Source of the DNA: Caballeronia sp. dw_19
Lineage (GTDB): Bacteria > Pseudomonadota > Gammaproteobacteria > Burkholderiales > Burkholderiaceae
Assembly: GCF_018449515.1 (NCBI RefSeq)
Contig: NZ_JAAVUQ010000027.1
Span: 44,045-108,044 of the forward strand
Direction of reading: 5' to 3'
Length of the DNA stretch: 64,000 nt
Shown: positions 44,569 to 53,669 of the stretch, piece after piece
Layout of the letters: each line of letters opens with the position of its first letter
How positions within the stretch are numbered: position 1 is the stretch's first letter
The notes under the pieces: model-generated
Seen by the model: the letters and a program-made list of their open reading frames with translations, nothing else
Database searches by the model: none
What the model was told of the DNA's origin: nothing
Program-made: the position numbers and the translations under genes

Positions 44569-45939
44569 ATGTTGAGCGTGCTTTCGAGAATGATCGACAT
44601 TGCGATGGTGGCGCTGGGCGCGCTGCTGGCCGCATCGCTGCACGCGGGAAATGCCGTCTGGCTCGACGATATGCAAAGCACGCTGCTCGCGTTCAATTGC
44701 GTGCTGGTGATCATGACGTTCCCGTCGTTCGGGATATACCAGTCGTGGCGCGGCAAGCCCGTGTATGACCTGCTGTGGCGCGTGACGCTGGCGTGGCTGA
44801 TGGTGGAGGGCGCCGGCGTGCTGCTGACCTTCAGCGTGCATCGCGCGGATTTGCTGTCACGTATGTGGCTGATGTACTGGGGCGCGGCGACAGCGGCCTT
44901 GCTGATGATCTCGAAGGCCGGTGTACATGCCACGCTAAAGTTGATCCGTCGCGAAGGCTTTAACCAAAAAGCGGTAGCCATCGTGGGTGCGGCGCCTTAT
45001 GGGGAGTTCTTGATCGAACAGATGCGCAGCCGTCCCGAGGCGGGGTTCAGCCCGGTCTATGTGTTCGATGAAACCTTCCCGGACGTCATGCTGGCCGGCG
45101 TACCGGTAAGCCGCGACCTGAACGACCTCACGCAGCTGGTGCGTGGCCGCGCGATTCGCGAATTGTGGCTGGCGCTGCCGATATCGCAGGAGCGGATCAT
45201 CCACAAGCTCGTCACGGAGTTTCGCGACGACTTCGTAAATATCCGCTTCATACCGGACGTGCGCGCCCTGTCGTTCTTCAACCATGCGGTGGTTGATCTG
45301 CTCGGTGTGCCGGCCATCAACCTGGCTGCGTCGCCGATCACCGACCTCAAGGTTCTGCCGAAGCGCGTGTTCGACCGCCTGTTCGCCGCAGGCGTGCTGC
45401 TGTGCCTCGCGCCGTTGCTGATCGTGCTGGCGGTGGCCGTGAAGATGTCCTCGCCGGGACCGGTGTTCTTCAAGCAGAAACGCAAGGGCATAGACGGTTA
45501 CGAGTTCGAGATCTACAAGTTCCGTTCGATGAAGGTGCATAAGGAAACGGCCGGTCACGTCACGCAGGCGAAGAAGGGCGACAAGCGCGTGACACGCGTG
45601 GGTGCGTTCCTGCGCAGAACCAGCCTGGACGAGTTGCCGCAGTTCATCAATGTGCTGAGAGGCGAGATGTCGGTGGTCGGTCCGCGTCCGCATGCGCTCG
45701 AACACGACGACATCTACAAGGATCTCGTCAAGGGGTACATGTACCGGTATCGCATCAAACCCGGCATCACCGGCTGGGCGCAAGTGAATGGTTTTCGTGG
45801 CGAGACCGACCGTATCGAAAAGATGATGGGGCGCGTGAAACTCGACCTGTACTACATGCAGCACTGGACCTTCGGCCTCGACATGAAGATTGTTGCAATG
45901 ACCTTGTGGAAGGGTTTCGCCGGTTCGAATGCTTACTAA
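44569..45939 (+). CDS. bceB: Undecaprenyl-phosphate glucose-1-phosphate transferase (priming enzyme)
   Basis: The 456-residue protein primes the cepacian unit by moving glucose 1-phosphate to undecaprenyl phosphate. It has four N-terminal membrane helices (about residues 10-115), a central CoA-binding-like domain with VAIVGAAPYGEFLIEQM near 138, and a fifth helix near 275. The C-terminal catalytic domain contains SSPGPVFFKQKRKGIDGYEF near 300-319, KFRSMKV near 322, RTSLDELPQFINVLRGEMS near 349-367 and YRIKPGITGWAQVNGFRG near 392-409. GAGG lies eight bases before the ATG at 44569. A GTG at 44560 is the alternative. Confidence 0.95.
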   Translation: MLSVLSRMIDIAMVALGALLAASLHAGNAVWLDDMQSTLLAFNCVLVIMTFPSFGIYQSWRGKPVYDLLWRVTLAWLMVEGAGVLLTFSVHRADLLSRMWLMYWGAATAALLMISKAGVHATLKLIRREGFNQKAVAIVGAAPYGEFLIEQMRSRPEAGFSPVYVFDETFPDVMLAGVPVSRDLNDLTQLVRGRAIRELWLALPISQERIIHKLVTEFRDDFVNIRFIPDVRALSFFNHAVVDLLGVPAINLAASPITDLKVLPKRVFDRLFAAGVLLCLAPLLIVLAVAVKMSSPGPVFFKQKRKGIDGYEFEIYKFRSMKVHKETAGHVTQAKKGDKRVTRVGAFLRRTSLDELPQFINVLRGEMSVVGPRPHALEHDDIYKDLVKGYMYRYRIKPGITGWAQVNGFRGETDRIEKMMGRVKLDLYYMQHWTFGLDMKIVAMTLWKGFAGSNAY

Positions 45940-46002
45940 GAAGTTTACCAAGACCCCCGCCAAGAACGCTTTGAATAATTTGCCAACCCTGGAGCGCGTG
46001 CT

Positions 46003-47394
46003 ATGAAACTCACCATCATCGGTAGCGGCTATGTAGGCCTCGTGACGGGCGCGTGTCTGGCCGATATCGGTAACGACGTGCTGTGCCTCGATCTCGACGA
46101 ACGCAAGATCGCAATCCTGAACGGCGGCGGCGTGCCGATCCACGAACCGGGCCTGCAGGACGTGATCGCACGCAATCGTGCGGCAGGACGCCTGAGCTTT
46201 TCCACCGATGTCCAGGCTGCGGTTGAACACGGCGAAGTGCTGTTCATCGCGGTGGGCACGCCCTCCGACGAGGACGGTTCCGCCGACCTGAAGTACGTGC
46301 TGGCTGCGGCGCGCGACATCGGCCGTTATATGAACAACTTCAAGGTGATCGTCGACAAGTCGACGGTGCCGGTCGGCACGGCGCGTCGCGTGAAGGCAGC
46401 AATCGATCTGGAACTCGCCACGCGCGGTGTGCAGCACATGTTCTCGGTTGTATCGAACCCGGAGTTCCTGAAGGAAGGCGCGGCTATCGACGACTTCACG
46501 CGGCCCGACCGGATCGTGCTGGGTTGCGACGACGACGTACCCGGCGAACGCGCCCGCGAACGCATGAAGCGCCTGTATTCGCCGTTCAACCGCAATCACG
46601 AACGTACGCTTTACATGGACGTGCGCTCGGCCGAATTCACCAAGTACGCGGCCAACGCCATGCTCGCCACGCGTATCTCGTTCATGAACGAACTCGCGAA
46701 TTTCGCGGATCGCGTGGGTGCGGATATTGAGGCGGTGCGTCGCGGTATTGGTTCCGATCCGCGCATTGGCTACGATTTCCTGTACGCGGGTTGCGGTTAT
46801 GGCGGTTCGTGCTTTCCGAAGGACGTGCGTTCGCTGATCCAGACGGCGGGCGAGTACGACGAGCAGATGGAAATCCTGAAGGCGGTCACCTCGGTGAACG
46901 AGGCGCAGAAACAAACCCTTGCCAACAAGATCGTGGCCCGTCTGGGCGATGATCTGCGCGGCAAGAAGTTCGCGCTGTGGGGCCTGGCGTTCAAGCCGAA
47001 TACCGACGACATGCGCGATGCCCCCAGCCGCGTACTGATCGCGTCGCTGCTGGAACGCGGCGCGTCGATCAGCGCCTACGATCCGGTCGCAACCGACGAA
47101 GCACGCCGCGTGATCGCGCTCGATCTGCACGACACACCTGCGCTGCTCGCTCGCCTCACCTACGCGAACGATCACACCGAAGCCCTCGATAACGCCGACG
47201 CGCTGATCATCGTGACGGAGTGGAAGGTATTCAAGAGCCCGGACTTCGACGGCATGAAGCGGCGTCTCAAGACCCCGCTGATCTTCGACGGCCGCAATCT
47301 CTACGAGCCGGAAACCATGAACGAGATCGGCGTGGAGTATCACGCGATCGGACGTGGCGTACGGCAAGCGGTGAAGGCGCCCGTAGCGGTCTGA
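46003..47394 (+). CDS. bceC: UDP-glucose 6-dehydrogenase
   Basis: The 463-residue enzyme makes UDP-glucuronic acid, the acidic sugar of cepacian. The NAD site is IIGSGYVGLVTGACLADIG near residues 4-22. The catalytic cysteine is Cys270 in GCGYGGSCFPKDVRSLIQ. The C-terminal domain has WGLAFKPNTDDMRDAPS near 326-342. GGAG stands eight bases before the ATG. It follows bceB by 63 bases in one operon. Confidence 0.96.
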   Translation: MKLTIIGSGYVGLVTGACLADIGNDVLCLDLDERKIAILNGGGVPIHEPGLQDVIARNRAAGRLSFSTDVQAAVEHGEVLFIAVGTPSDEDGSADLKYVLAAARDIGRYMNNFKVIVDKSTVPVGTARRVKAAIDLELATRGVQHMFSVVSNPEFLKEGAAIDDFTRPDRIVLGCDDDVPGERARERMKRLYSPFNRNHERTLYMDVRSAEFTKYAANAMLATRISFMNELANFADRVGADIEAVRRGIGSDPRIGYDFLYAGCGYGGSCFPKDVRSLIQTAGEYDEQMEILKAVTSVNEAQKQTLANKIVARLGDDLRGKKFALWGLAFKPNTDDMRDAPSRVLIASLLERGASISAYDPVATDEARRVIALDLHDTPALLARLTYANDHTEALDNADALIIVTEWKVFKSPDFDGMKRRLKTPLIFDGRNLYEPETMNEIGVEYHAIGRGVRQAVKAPVAV

Positions 47395-47520
47395 GCGGGT
47401 TCTCCAAGCCAGCAACATTAGCTGGTCAATAAAAACGATATCGACACACCAGGCGTGGCGAGCGCGGCTTCGGTTGAAGGACCCGATGCCGCGACTGCGC
47501 CGCTTTAACGGATACAACCC

Positions 47521-47976
47521 ATGTTTCGAAGCGTCTTGATTGTCTGCCATGCGAATGTCTGCCGAAGCCCTGCCGCGGAAATGCTGTTCCGCGCTTACGC
47601 CGGCAAGTTAGCGGGGAAAGACGCAAGACGCCCGATCGAATTCCGCTCCGCCGGCCTCTTTGCCGAGGAAGGCCGCCACATCGATCCAACGATGTACCGC
47701 TTGCTGGCGGAGCGCGACGTAGATCCATCGGGACACTCCGCGCGCCGGCTCGACGAGTCCATGGCGCGCGCAGCCGAGTTGATTCTCGTGCCCGAAAGAC
47801 AGCAGATTGCCGCGATTGAACAGATGGCGCCGTACACACGCGGCAAGGTGCATCTGCTTGGCAAGTGGGAAGACTCTGAAGTGGCCGATCCTTACGGCGG
47901 CCACGAAGTTGCCTATCGCGAGAGCTTCGGGCTAATCGAACGTCTGGTCCAGGGATGGCTGAATAAAATATGGTGA
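47521..47976 (+). CDS. bceD: Low-molecular-weight protein tyrosine phosphatase
   Basis: The 151-residue phosphatase removes phosphate from the BceF autokinase, as Wzb does for Wzc. The catalytic loop is CHANVCRS with Cys9 and Arg15. The usual Gly after the first residue of the loop is Ala here. The general acid is Asp123 in ADPYGG. An in-frame TAA just upstream fixes the start at 47521. It lies 126 bases after bceC and overlaps bceE by 7 bases. Confidence 0.95.
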   Translation: MFRSVLIVCHANVCRSPAAEMLFRAYAGKLAGKDARRPIEFRSAGLFAEEGRHIDPTMYRLLAERDVDPSGHSARRLDESMARAAELILVPERQQIAAIEQMAPYTRGKVHLLGKWEDSEVADPYGGHEVAYRESFGLIERLVQGWLNKIW

Positions 47977-49145
47977 ACCGGTCTCTAGTCTTATCTGTCT
48001 CCGTGGTCTTTTCGCTGACGACTTTTTTGTCGGCTTGTGGCGCCTTGCCGGGTTACAACCTGAACACGTCGCGCCTGGACGATTCCGACCCCACGCCGAG
48101 CGCGACCTATTCAGTGCACCTGATCACGGCGGACGTGATCATGCAGCAGAACCGGCCGGGTCCGGCAGCGGCGTTGCCGCCCGCGCGTTTTGCCGATCCG
48201 GCGCAATACGTGTATCGCCTGGCGCCGCAGGACGTGATCGGCATCACGATATGGGATCACCCGGAGCTGACCACGCAGCAGGGGCAGACCTTGTCGGCGG
48301 GCGGCAACACCACGCAAACGATCGCTGGCGCCCTCGCGCAGCCATACACCACTGCGTTGCCCGGACAGGCCGATCCGTTCGGGCAGACGGTCTCGCCTGA
48401 CGGTACGATCTACTTCCCGTTCGTCGGCAAGATGCACGTTTCGGGCAAGACGGCCGGCGAGATTCGCGATCAGCTCGCGGCGGGCTTGTCGCCGTACCTG
48501 AAGAAACCGCAAGTCGATGTTCGCGTGCTTGCTTATCGCAGCCAGAAGGTTTCGGTGACCGGCGAGGTGAAGACGCCCGGACCGCTCGCGATGAGCGATG
48601 TGCCGCTCACGCTGGTCGATGCAATCACCCGCTCGGGCGGCACGAACGCCGACGCCGACCTGCAGCGCGTGCGCCTCACGCGCAACGGCAAACTCTATGT
48701 GCTCGATGCCGACGGCGTGCTCGATCGTGGCGAGATTTCGCAGAACGTGATGCTGCAGTCGGGCGATATCGTGAACGTGCCGGATCGTACCGACAGCCGC
48801 GTGTTCGTGATGGGCGAAGTCAAGACGCCGCTGCCTGTTTCGATGATGAAAGGCCGCCTGACGATCGCCGATGCGCTGACGCAAGCCGGCGGCATCCTCG
48901 ACACGGACGCGAACGCACGGCAAATCTATGTGGTGCGCGGTGCACGTGAGAAGCCGACCTCGCCGGAGATTTACCGGCTGGATCTGACACAACCGGATTC
49001 GCTGCTGCTGTCCGCGCAATTCCAGCTTCACCCGCTCGACGTGGTGTACGTGGGCACGGCTGGCGCCGTCCAGTTCAACCGCATGGTCAACCAGGTTCTG
49101 CCGACCTTGCAGACACTCTTCTACCTGAAGGAACTGACGCGATGA
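47970..49145 (+). CDS. bceE: Outer-membrane polysaccharide export lipoprotein (Wza-like)
   Basis: The 391-residue protein has a lipoprotein signal with the lipobox LSAC at Cys23. The polysaccharide export domain follows (YRLAPQDVIGITIWDHPELT near residues 82-101, VSPDGTIYFPFVGKMHVSGK near 140-159), then two SLBB-like domains (VSVTGEVKTPGPLAM and VFVMGEVKTPLPVSM). It forms the outer-membrane exit pore. Its stop codon overlaps the ATG of a 17-codon frame, which in turn overlaps the bceF start. Confidence 0.95.
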   Translation: MVNRSLVLSVSVVFSLTTFLSACGALPGYNLNTSRLDDSDPTPSATYSVHLITADVIMQQNRPGPAAALPPARFADPAQYVYRLAPQDVIGITIWDHPELTTQQGQTLSAGGNTTQTIAGALAQPYTTALPGQADPFGQTVSPDGTIYFPFVGKMHVSGKTAGEIRDQLAAGLSPYLKKPQVDVRVLAYRSQKVSVTGEVKTPGPLAMSDVPLTLVDAITRSGGTNADADLQRVRLTRNGKLYVLDADGVLDRGEISQNVMLQSGDIVNVPDRTDSRVFVMGEVKTPLPVSMMKGRLTIADALTQAGGILDTDANARQIYVVRGAREKPTSPEIYRLDLTQPDSLLLSAQFQLHPLDVVYVGTAGAVQFNRMVNQVLPTLQTLFYLKELTR

Positions 49146-49195
49146 ACGCTTTTCAGATCGTCGAATACCTCAAACCAACCGGGGTTGAATCGTGA
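49142..49195 (+). CDS. Possible 17-residue peptide bridging bceE and bceF
   Basis: ATGA at 49142-49145 overlaps the bceE stop with a new ATG. The frame (MNAFQIVEYLKPTGVES) ends in a TGA that overlaps the GTG start of bceF (GTGA at 49192-49195). The frame fills the gap exactly, with coupling signals at both ends. This suggests that ribosomes pass through it to reach bceF, either as a coupling device or as a real small peptide. It could also be chance in a short gap. Confidence 0.4.
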   Translation: MNAFQIVEYLKPTGVES

Positions 49196-51414
49196 GCACG
49201 CCAGCACATTCCTATCAGGGCAAGACCGAAGAAGAGGACGTTGTCCTCGGGCAGTTGCTGCAGGTGGTCCTCGACGACATCTGGTGGCTGATCGGTACCG
49301 CGGCGTTCATCATTCTCGCCGCGGCCGGGTACTGCTACGTCGCGAAGCCGGTCTATTCCGCCGACGCGCACGTTCGCGTGGAGCAGTCCGACAATACGTC
49401 GCAAGCGCTCACCCAGACGCAGACGGGCGCCGCGATCGGTAATTCGTCCGGCGCGCTGCCGACCGACGCCGAGATCGAGATCATCAAGAGCCGTGGCGTG
49501 GTGGCGCCGGTCGTCACGCAGTGCAAGCTCAATTTTTCAGTGAGTCCGATGACCGTGCCGGTGCTCGGCAGCATCGCTGCACGGCTCGCCACGCCAGGCA
49601 AACCCGGGAAGCCGTGGCTCGGCATGACGTCGTATGCGTGGGGCGGTGAACAAGCCACGGTCGATTCCATTGAAGTGGTCCCGTCGCTGGAAGGCGTGAA
49701 GCTGACCATGACTGCGCTCGGCAACGACCGCTATTCGCTGGGGACGCCGGAAGGTGTGCCACTGCTCGAAGGCCGTGTGGGTGAGATGGCGCAGGGCAAT
49801 GGCGTATCCATCGATGTCACGAAACTGGTGGCGCGTCCCGGTACGCGCTTCGTGGTGTTACGGGCCAATGACCTCGATGCCATCGCCTCATTTCAGTCGG
49901 GCATCACGGTCGTCGAGCAGGGCAAGTCGACCGGTGTGATCCAGATCTCGCTCGAGAACGGTGACCCCGCGCGCGCGGCTGAAATTGCGAATGCGCTGGC
50001 CGATTCGTATCTGCATCAGCACATTGAAAGTAAGCAGGCGGATGCCGAAAAAATGCTCGCGTTCCTGAAGAGCGAACAACCGCGACTGAAGGGTGATCTC
50101 GAGCGTGCTGAAGCCGCGCTGACGGAATATCAAAGCAAGTCCGGTTCGATCAACGCAAGCGACGAAGCGAAGGTTTACCTTGAAGGCAGCATCACGTACG
50201 AGGCGCAGATTTCCGCATTGAAGCTTCAGATCGCCACATTGGACCAGCGCTTCGAAAGCAGCCATCCGGCGCTCATCGTCGCGCAGCAGCAGCTTGGCCA
50301 ACTGGAAGCTGAACGTGCGCGCTTCAGCGAACGCTTCAAGAATCTTCCGGCCTCCGAAGTAAAAGCCGTATCGCTGCAGCGCGATGCAAAAGTGGCCGAA
50401 GACATCTACGTGCTGTTGCTGAATCGCGTGCAGGAGTTGTCGGTGCAGAAGGCCGGGACCGGCGGCAACGTGCATATTGTCGATGCAGCGCTGCGGCCGG
50501 GTGCGCCGATCAAGCCGAAGAAATTCCTCATCATGTCGGCGGCCGTGATTCTCGGTCTGATCCTTGGGACTGGCCTCGTGTTCCTGCGCCGCGCCATGTT
50601 CAAGGGCATCGTGGACCCGGACAAGGTCGAGCGTCTGGCAGGCTTGCCGCTGATCGGCCTCGTTCCCATGAGCATGGAACAGGTGAAGCTCGATGCGGAA
50701 GCGAAGCGCACGGAGCGTGATCGTGACCGGATTGCGCCCATACTCGCGACCATGCGTCCAAACGATGTCTGCGTGGAAATCATGCGTAGCCTGCGTACGT
50801 CGCTGCAGTTCACGCTGATGGAAGCGCGCAATCATACGGTGATGCTGACGGGTCCGGCGTCGGGTGTCGGCAAGAGCTTTCTCGCGGTGAACCTCGCCGT
50901 GCTGCTCGCGGCATCGGGCAAGAAAGTGTTGCTGATCGACGGCGACATGCGGCGCGGCAAGCTGGAACGTTCGTTCGGCGTCGAGCGCACGAATGGCCTG
51001 GCGGAATTGCTGGCCGGCACGGTCGGACTTGAGCAGGCGATCCGCACCACGCGCACGCCGTTCCTGAGTTTCATGCCTGCGGGCAAGCGTCCGGAGAATC
51101 CGTCGGAGCTGCTGATGTCGCCGCGCTTGCAGCAATATCTCGACGGCCTGGGGCGCGTGTACGACGTAGTTTTCATCGATACCCCGCCGGTGCTCGCCGT
51201 CACGGATGCATCGATCATTGGCAAGCTTTCGGGGACCAACTTCCTCGTGATGCGCTCAGGCGCGCACAACGAAATGGAAATTTCCGATGCGATCCGGCGT
51301 CTGCGCTCGGCGGGTATTCCGCTGCACGGCGCGATCATGAACGGCATGCCGCAACGTTCGCGTGGTTATAACCGCGGACACTATGCGGCGGTTGAAGACT
51401 ACTTGAATGTTTGA
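49192..51414 (+). CDS. bceF: Polysaccharide co-polymerase and tyrosine autokinase (Wzc-like)
   Basis: The 740-residue BY-kinase starts with GTG. Its first helix is near residues 32-50, a coiled-coil region spans about 280-420, and the second helix lies near 444-462. The kinase has Walker A GPASGVGKS at residues 554-562, Walker A' LLIDGDMRRG near 580 and Walker B VVFIDTPPVLAV near 660. The C-terminal tail has three tyrosines in GYNRGHYAAVEDYLNV. It drives cepacian polymerisation and export with BceE and is the likely substrate of BceD. It is a paralogue of the protein at 29309. Confidence 0.96.
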   Translation: MSTPAHSYQGKTEEEDVVLGQLLQVVLDDIWWLIGTAAFIILAAAGYCYVAKPVYSADAHVRVEQSDNTSQALTQTQTGAAIGNSSGALPTDAEIEIIKSRGVVAPVVTQCKLNFSVSPMTVPVLGSIAARLATPGKPGKPWLGMTSYAWGGEQATVDSIEVVPSLEGVKLTMTALGNDRYSLGTPEGVPLLEGRVGEMAQGNGVSIDVTKLVARPGTRFVVLRANDLDAIASFQSGITVVEQGKSTGVIQISLENGDPARAAEIANALADSYLHQHIESKQADAEKMLAFLKSEQPRLKGDLERAEAALTEYQSKSGSINASDEAKVYLEGSITYEAQISALKLQIATLDQRFESSHPALIVAQQQLGQLEAERARFSERFKNLPASEVKAVSLQRDAKVAEDIYVLLLNRVQELSVQKAGTGGNVHIVDAALRPGAPIKPKKFLIMSAAVILGLILGTGLVFLRRAMFKGIVDPDKVERLAGLPLIGLVPMSMEQVKLDAEAKRTERDRDRIAPILATMRPNDVCVEIMRSLRTSLQFTLMEARNHTVMLTGPASGVGKSFLAVNLAVLLAASGKKVLLIDGDMRRGKLERSFGVERTNGLAELLAGTVGLEQAIRTTRTPFLSFMPAGKRPENPSELLMSPRLQQYLDGLGRVYDVVFIDTPPVLAVTDASIIGKLSGTNFLVMRSGAHNEMEISDAIRRLRSAGIPLHGAIMNGMPQRSRGYNRGHYAAVEDYLNV

Positions 51415-51432
51415 ACGCGAGCGGAGCGCTGC

Positions 51433-52449
51433 ATGACATCGACCCCAGCATCGACCTCAACCCTGACCCTCTCCGTGATGGTGCCGACATATCGTCGTCC
51501 CGCCGACCTGAAGCGTTGCCTCGACGCGTTGCGTGCGCAGGCTCGCCCGGCGGATGAAGTGCTGGTCATCGCGCGTCCCGAAGACGATGCGACGCATCGC
51601 GCGCTCGAAACGGAGCTGGCCGCGAACAATCCGTTCGAGTTGCGTGTGATCGAGACAGGTCTGGGCGGGCAGGTCGCGGCGCTGAACCGCGGACTTGATG
51701 CGGCGCGCGGCGACATCATCGCGATCACCGACGACGACGCCGCGCCGCGCGTCGACTGGCTCGCACGGATTGATCAAGCCTTCAGCGACGATCAAACGCT
51801 GGGCGCGCTCGGCGGGCGCGACTGGGTGTTCGAACGCGGGGCGCTGCTCGATGGCGAACGTTCGGAAGTCGGTGTGATACGCCGCACCGGCAAGATCTGC
51901 GGCAACCATCATCTGGGCGTGGGCGCGCCACGAACGGTCTCGTTGCTGAAGGGCGCGAACATGATTTATCGACGCTCGGCGGTGGGCGGATTGCGTTTCG
52001 ATACGCGTCTGCGCGGCAAGGGCGCGCAATCCGCCAACGACCTCTCGTTTAGTCTGAGCGTGCGCCGTACGGGCTGGAAGATGGTCTACGATCCGCGTGT
52101 GGCGGTCGATCATTTCCCCGCCGAACGTTTCGATGACAACGGCCGCGACGCACAAACACTGGACGCGCTCGCCGACACCGCATACAACCTGCATCTGGTA
52201 TTGCGCGAGCATCTGGGTCCGGTGGCGCGGCACATCGCGTGGTACTGGTACGCCGCCATTGGCACCCGTGCAATGCCCGGCTTCGCGCATGCCTTGCTGG
52301 CCCTTACCCGCAGTCGCGATACCGCCAGCTGGACGCGTTATCGCGCGATGCGTCGAGGCGCCAACGACGCCCGCCGCGACGCGCAGCACGTGCCCGCAGC
52401 CTATGCGCTCGCCATGCGCGGCCGCACCGACGGCGCGAGCGCCGTATGA
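51433..52449 (+). CDS. bceG: Glycosyltransferase family 2
   Basis: The 338-residue GT-A enzyme has LSVMVPTYRRPADLKRCLDA near residues 13-32, the metal site IIAITDDDAAPRVDWLARID near 95-114, and GANMIYRRSAVGGLRFD near 176-192. It adds one of the sugars of the cepacian repeat unit. GGAG lies seven bases before the ATG. It follows bceF by 18 bases. Its position and family match bceG. The sugar is not readable. Confidence 0.9.
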   Translation: MTSTPASTSTLTLSVMVPTYRRPADLKRCLDALRAQARPADEVLVIARPEDDATHRALETELAANNPFELRVIETGLGGQVAALNRGLDAARGDIIAITDDDAAPRVDWLARIDQAFSDDQTLGALGGRDWVFERGALLDGERSEVGVIRRTGKICGNHHLGVGAPRTVSLLKGANMIYRRSAVGGLRFDTRLRGKGAQSANDLSFSLSVRRTGWKMVYDPRVAVDHFPAERFDDNGRDAQTLDALADTAYNLHLVLREHLGPVARHIAWYWYAAIGTRAMPGFAHALLALTRSRDTASWTRYRAMRRGANDARRDAQHVPAAYALAMRGRTDGASAV

Positions 52450-52505
52450 GCCGCGTAGCGCGGGTCCGGAACTCACAATATCAGGGCGACGCGGAGGTTT
52501 CCCGT

Positions 52506-53666
52506 ATGCAAGCGACCAAGGTTCACGTGCATTTGTTCTATGGCGCAGACCCGCGGTTTTACCGGGCGGGGGAGAACATCGGTTGCCTGTACGGTTATCA
52601 CCATGCAGAGTCTCCTGAACTTACGCTGACCTATTCGCGAGATGAACCCGAGAACAAATTCGTGCGGCTTGCGCGGCGTGGACTGAAGGCGGCGCTTGGC
52701 TTCGACTTCATTCATACGTGGCGCAATCGCGAGGAAATTCTCAGTGCCGATGTCGTGTGGACGCATACCGAGCACGAGCATTTATCGGCGGCATTGCTGC
52801 TGCTTTTGAAAGGCCGTGCTCGTGGCAATCCGATGTTGCTCGCGCAAAGCGTGTGGCTGGTCGACAAGTGGGCGGGCTTCGGTGCGCTCAGGAAGTGGGT
52901 GTACAAAAAGCTGCTCGCCCGTGCCGATGTCCTGACCACGCATGCGAGCGAAAACGCGCAAATGGCGCGTGAATATTTCAAGCGCGATGACGTGGAACAG
53001 GTCTACTACGGCATCAATCCGATCGACTTTCCGTTGCAGGAGCCGAGCGCCTGGCAACCGCATACGCCGGTGCGAATTGCCGCCATTGGCAACGATCGTG
53101 ATCGCGACTGGGAGTCGCTTGCTCAGGCGTTCCGGCAGAATCCGGCGCATGAAGTCCGGATCGCGACGCGTCGGCGGGTATCGAAAGCGCTGCATGCAAG
53201 CAACGTCAAGATCGCGCCGGCAGTAGGCCTGAAAGCGGCACGTGAACTGTATGACTGGGCCGACGTGATCGTGGTGCCGCTGCGTCCGAACTCACATGTG
53301 TCGGGAATTACGGTCGTGCTAGAGGCGGTGGCGCTAGGCAAGCCCGTGATCGTCTCCGATGTCGGGTCCTTGCGCGATTACTTCGGCCCCGAGCACGTGT
53401 TTTATGTGCCGGCCCACGATGTTCCCGCGTTGCAGCGCACGCTCGACACAATAGTCGCCAATCCCGAACTCGCGCTGCAACGCGCACAGGCGGCGAGCCG
53501 GCACTTCGCCGCACGCGATTACACGACACGTCAGTTCGCGCTTCAGCATGTCCGTCTTACGCAAGAGTTCATGAGGACGCGGTACATGGATATGCTCGCG
53601 CGTCCCTCGGAAACCGCGTTGCATGCGGAGCTTGGCAATGTTGCTCCTCAACGCCGCGTGAACTGA
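52506..53666 (+). CDS. bceH: Glycosyltransferase (GT4-like)
   Basis: The 386-residue protein has a GT-B layout with HVHLFYGADPRFYRAGENIG near residues 7-26 and a C-terminal donor region (ELYDWADVIVVPLRPNSHVS near 246-265, GITVVLEAVALGKPVIVSDV near 266-285). A GGAGG nine bases before the ATG at 52506 decides this start. A longer form from 52446, overlapping the bceG stop, would add 20 residues. It is a cepacian unit transferase by position. The sugar is unknown. Confidence 0.88.
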   Translation: MQATKVHVHLFYGADPRFYRAGENIGCLYGYHHAESPELTLTYSRDEPENKFVRLARRGLKAALGFDFIHTWRNREEILSADVVWTHTEHEHLSAALLLLLKGRARGNPMLLAQSVWLVDKWAGFGALRKWVYKKLLARADVLTTHASENAQMAREYFKRDDVEQVYYGINPIDFPLQEPSAWQPHTPVRIAAIGNDRDRDWESLAQAFRQNPAHEVRIATRRRVSKALHASNVKIAPAVGLKAARELYDWADVIVVPLRPNSHVSGITVVLEAVALGKPVIVSDVGSLRDYFGPEHVFYVPAHDVPALQRTLDTIVANPELALQRAQAASRHFAARDYTTRQFALQHVRLTQEFMRTRYMDMLARPSETALHAELGNVAPQRRVN

Positions 53667-53669
53667 TCC

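Noticed and set aside
44935..47550. An 871-codon open frame on the minus strand across bceB and bceC
   Set aside because: It is the mirror of two well-supported genes. Its protein is rich in His, Arg and Val without domain motifs, as expected for the antisense of GC-rich coding DNA.
51457..52476. A 339-codon minus-strand frame opposite bceG
   Set aside because: Antisense of a gene with clear GT2 motifs and a Shine-Dalgarno. No domains are seen.
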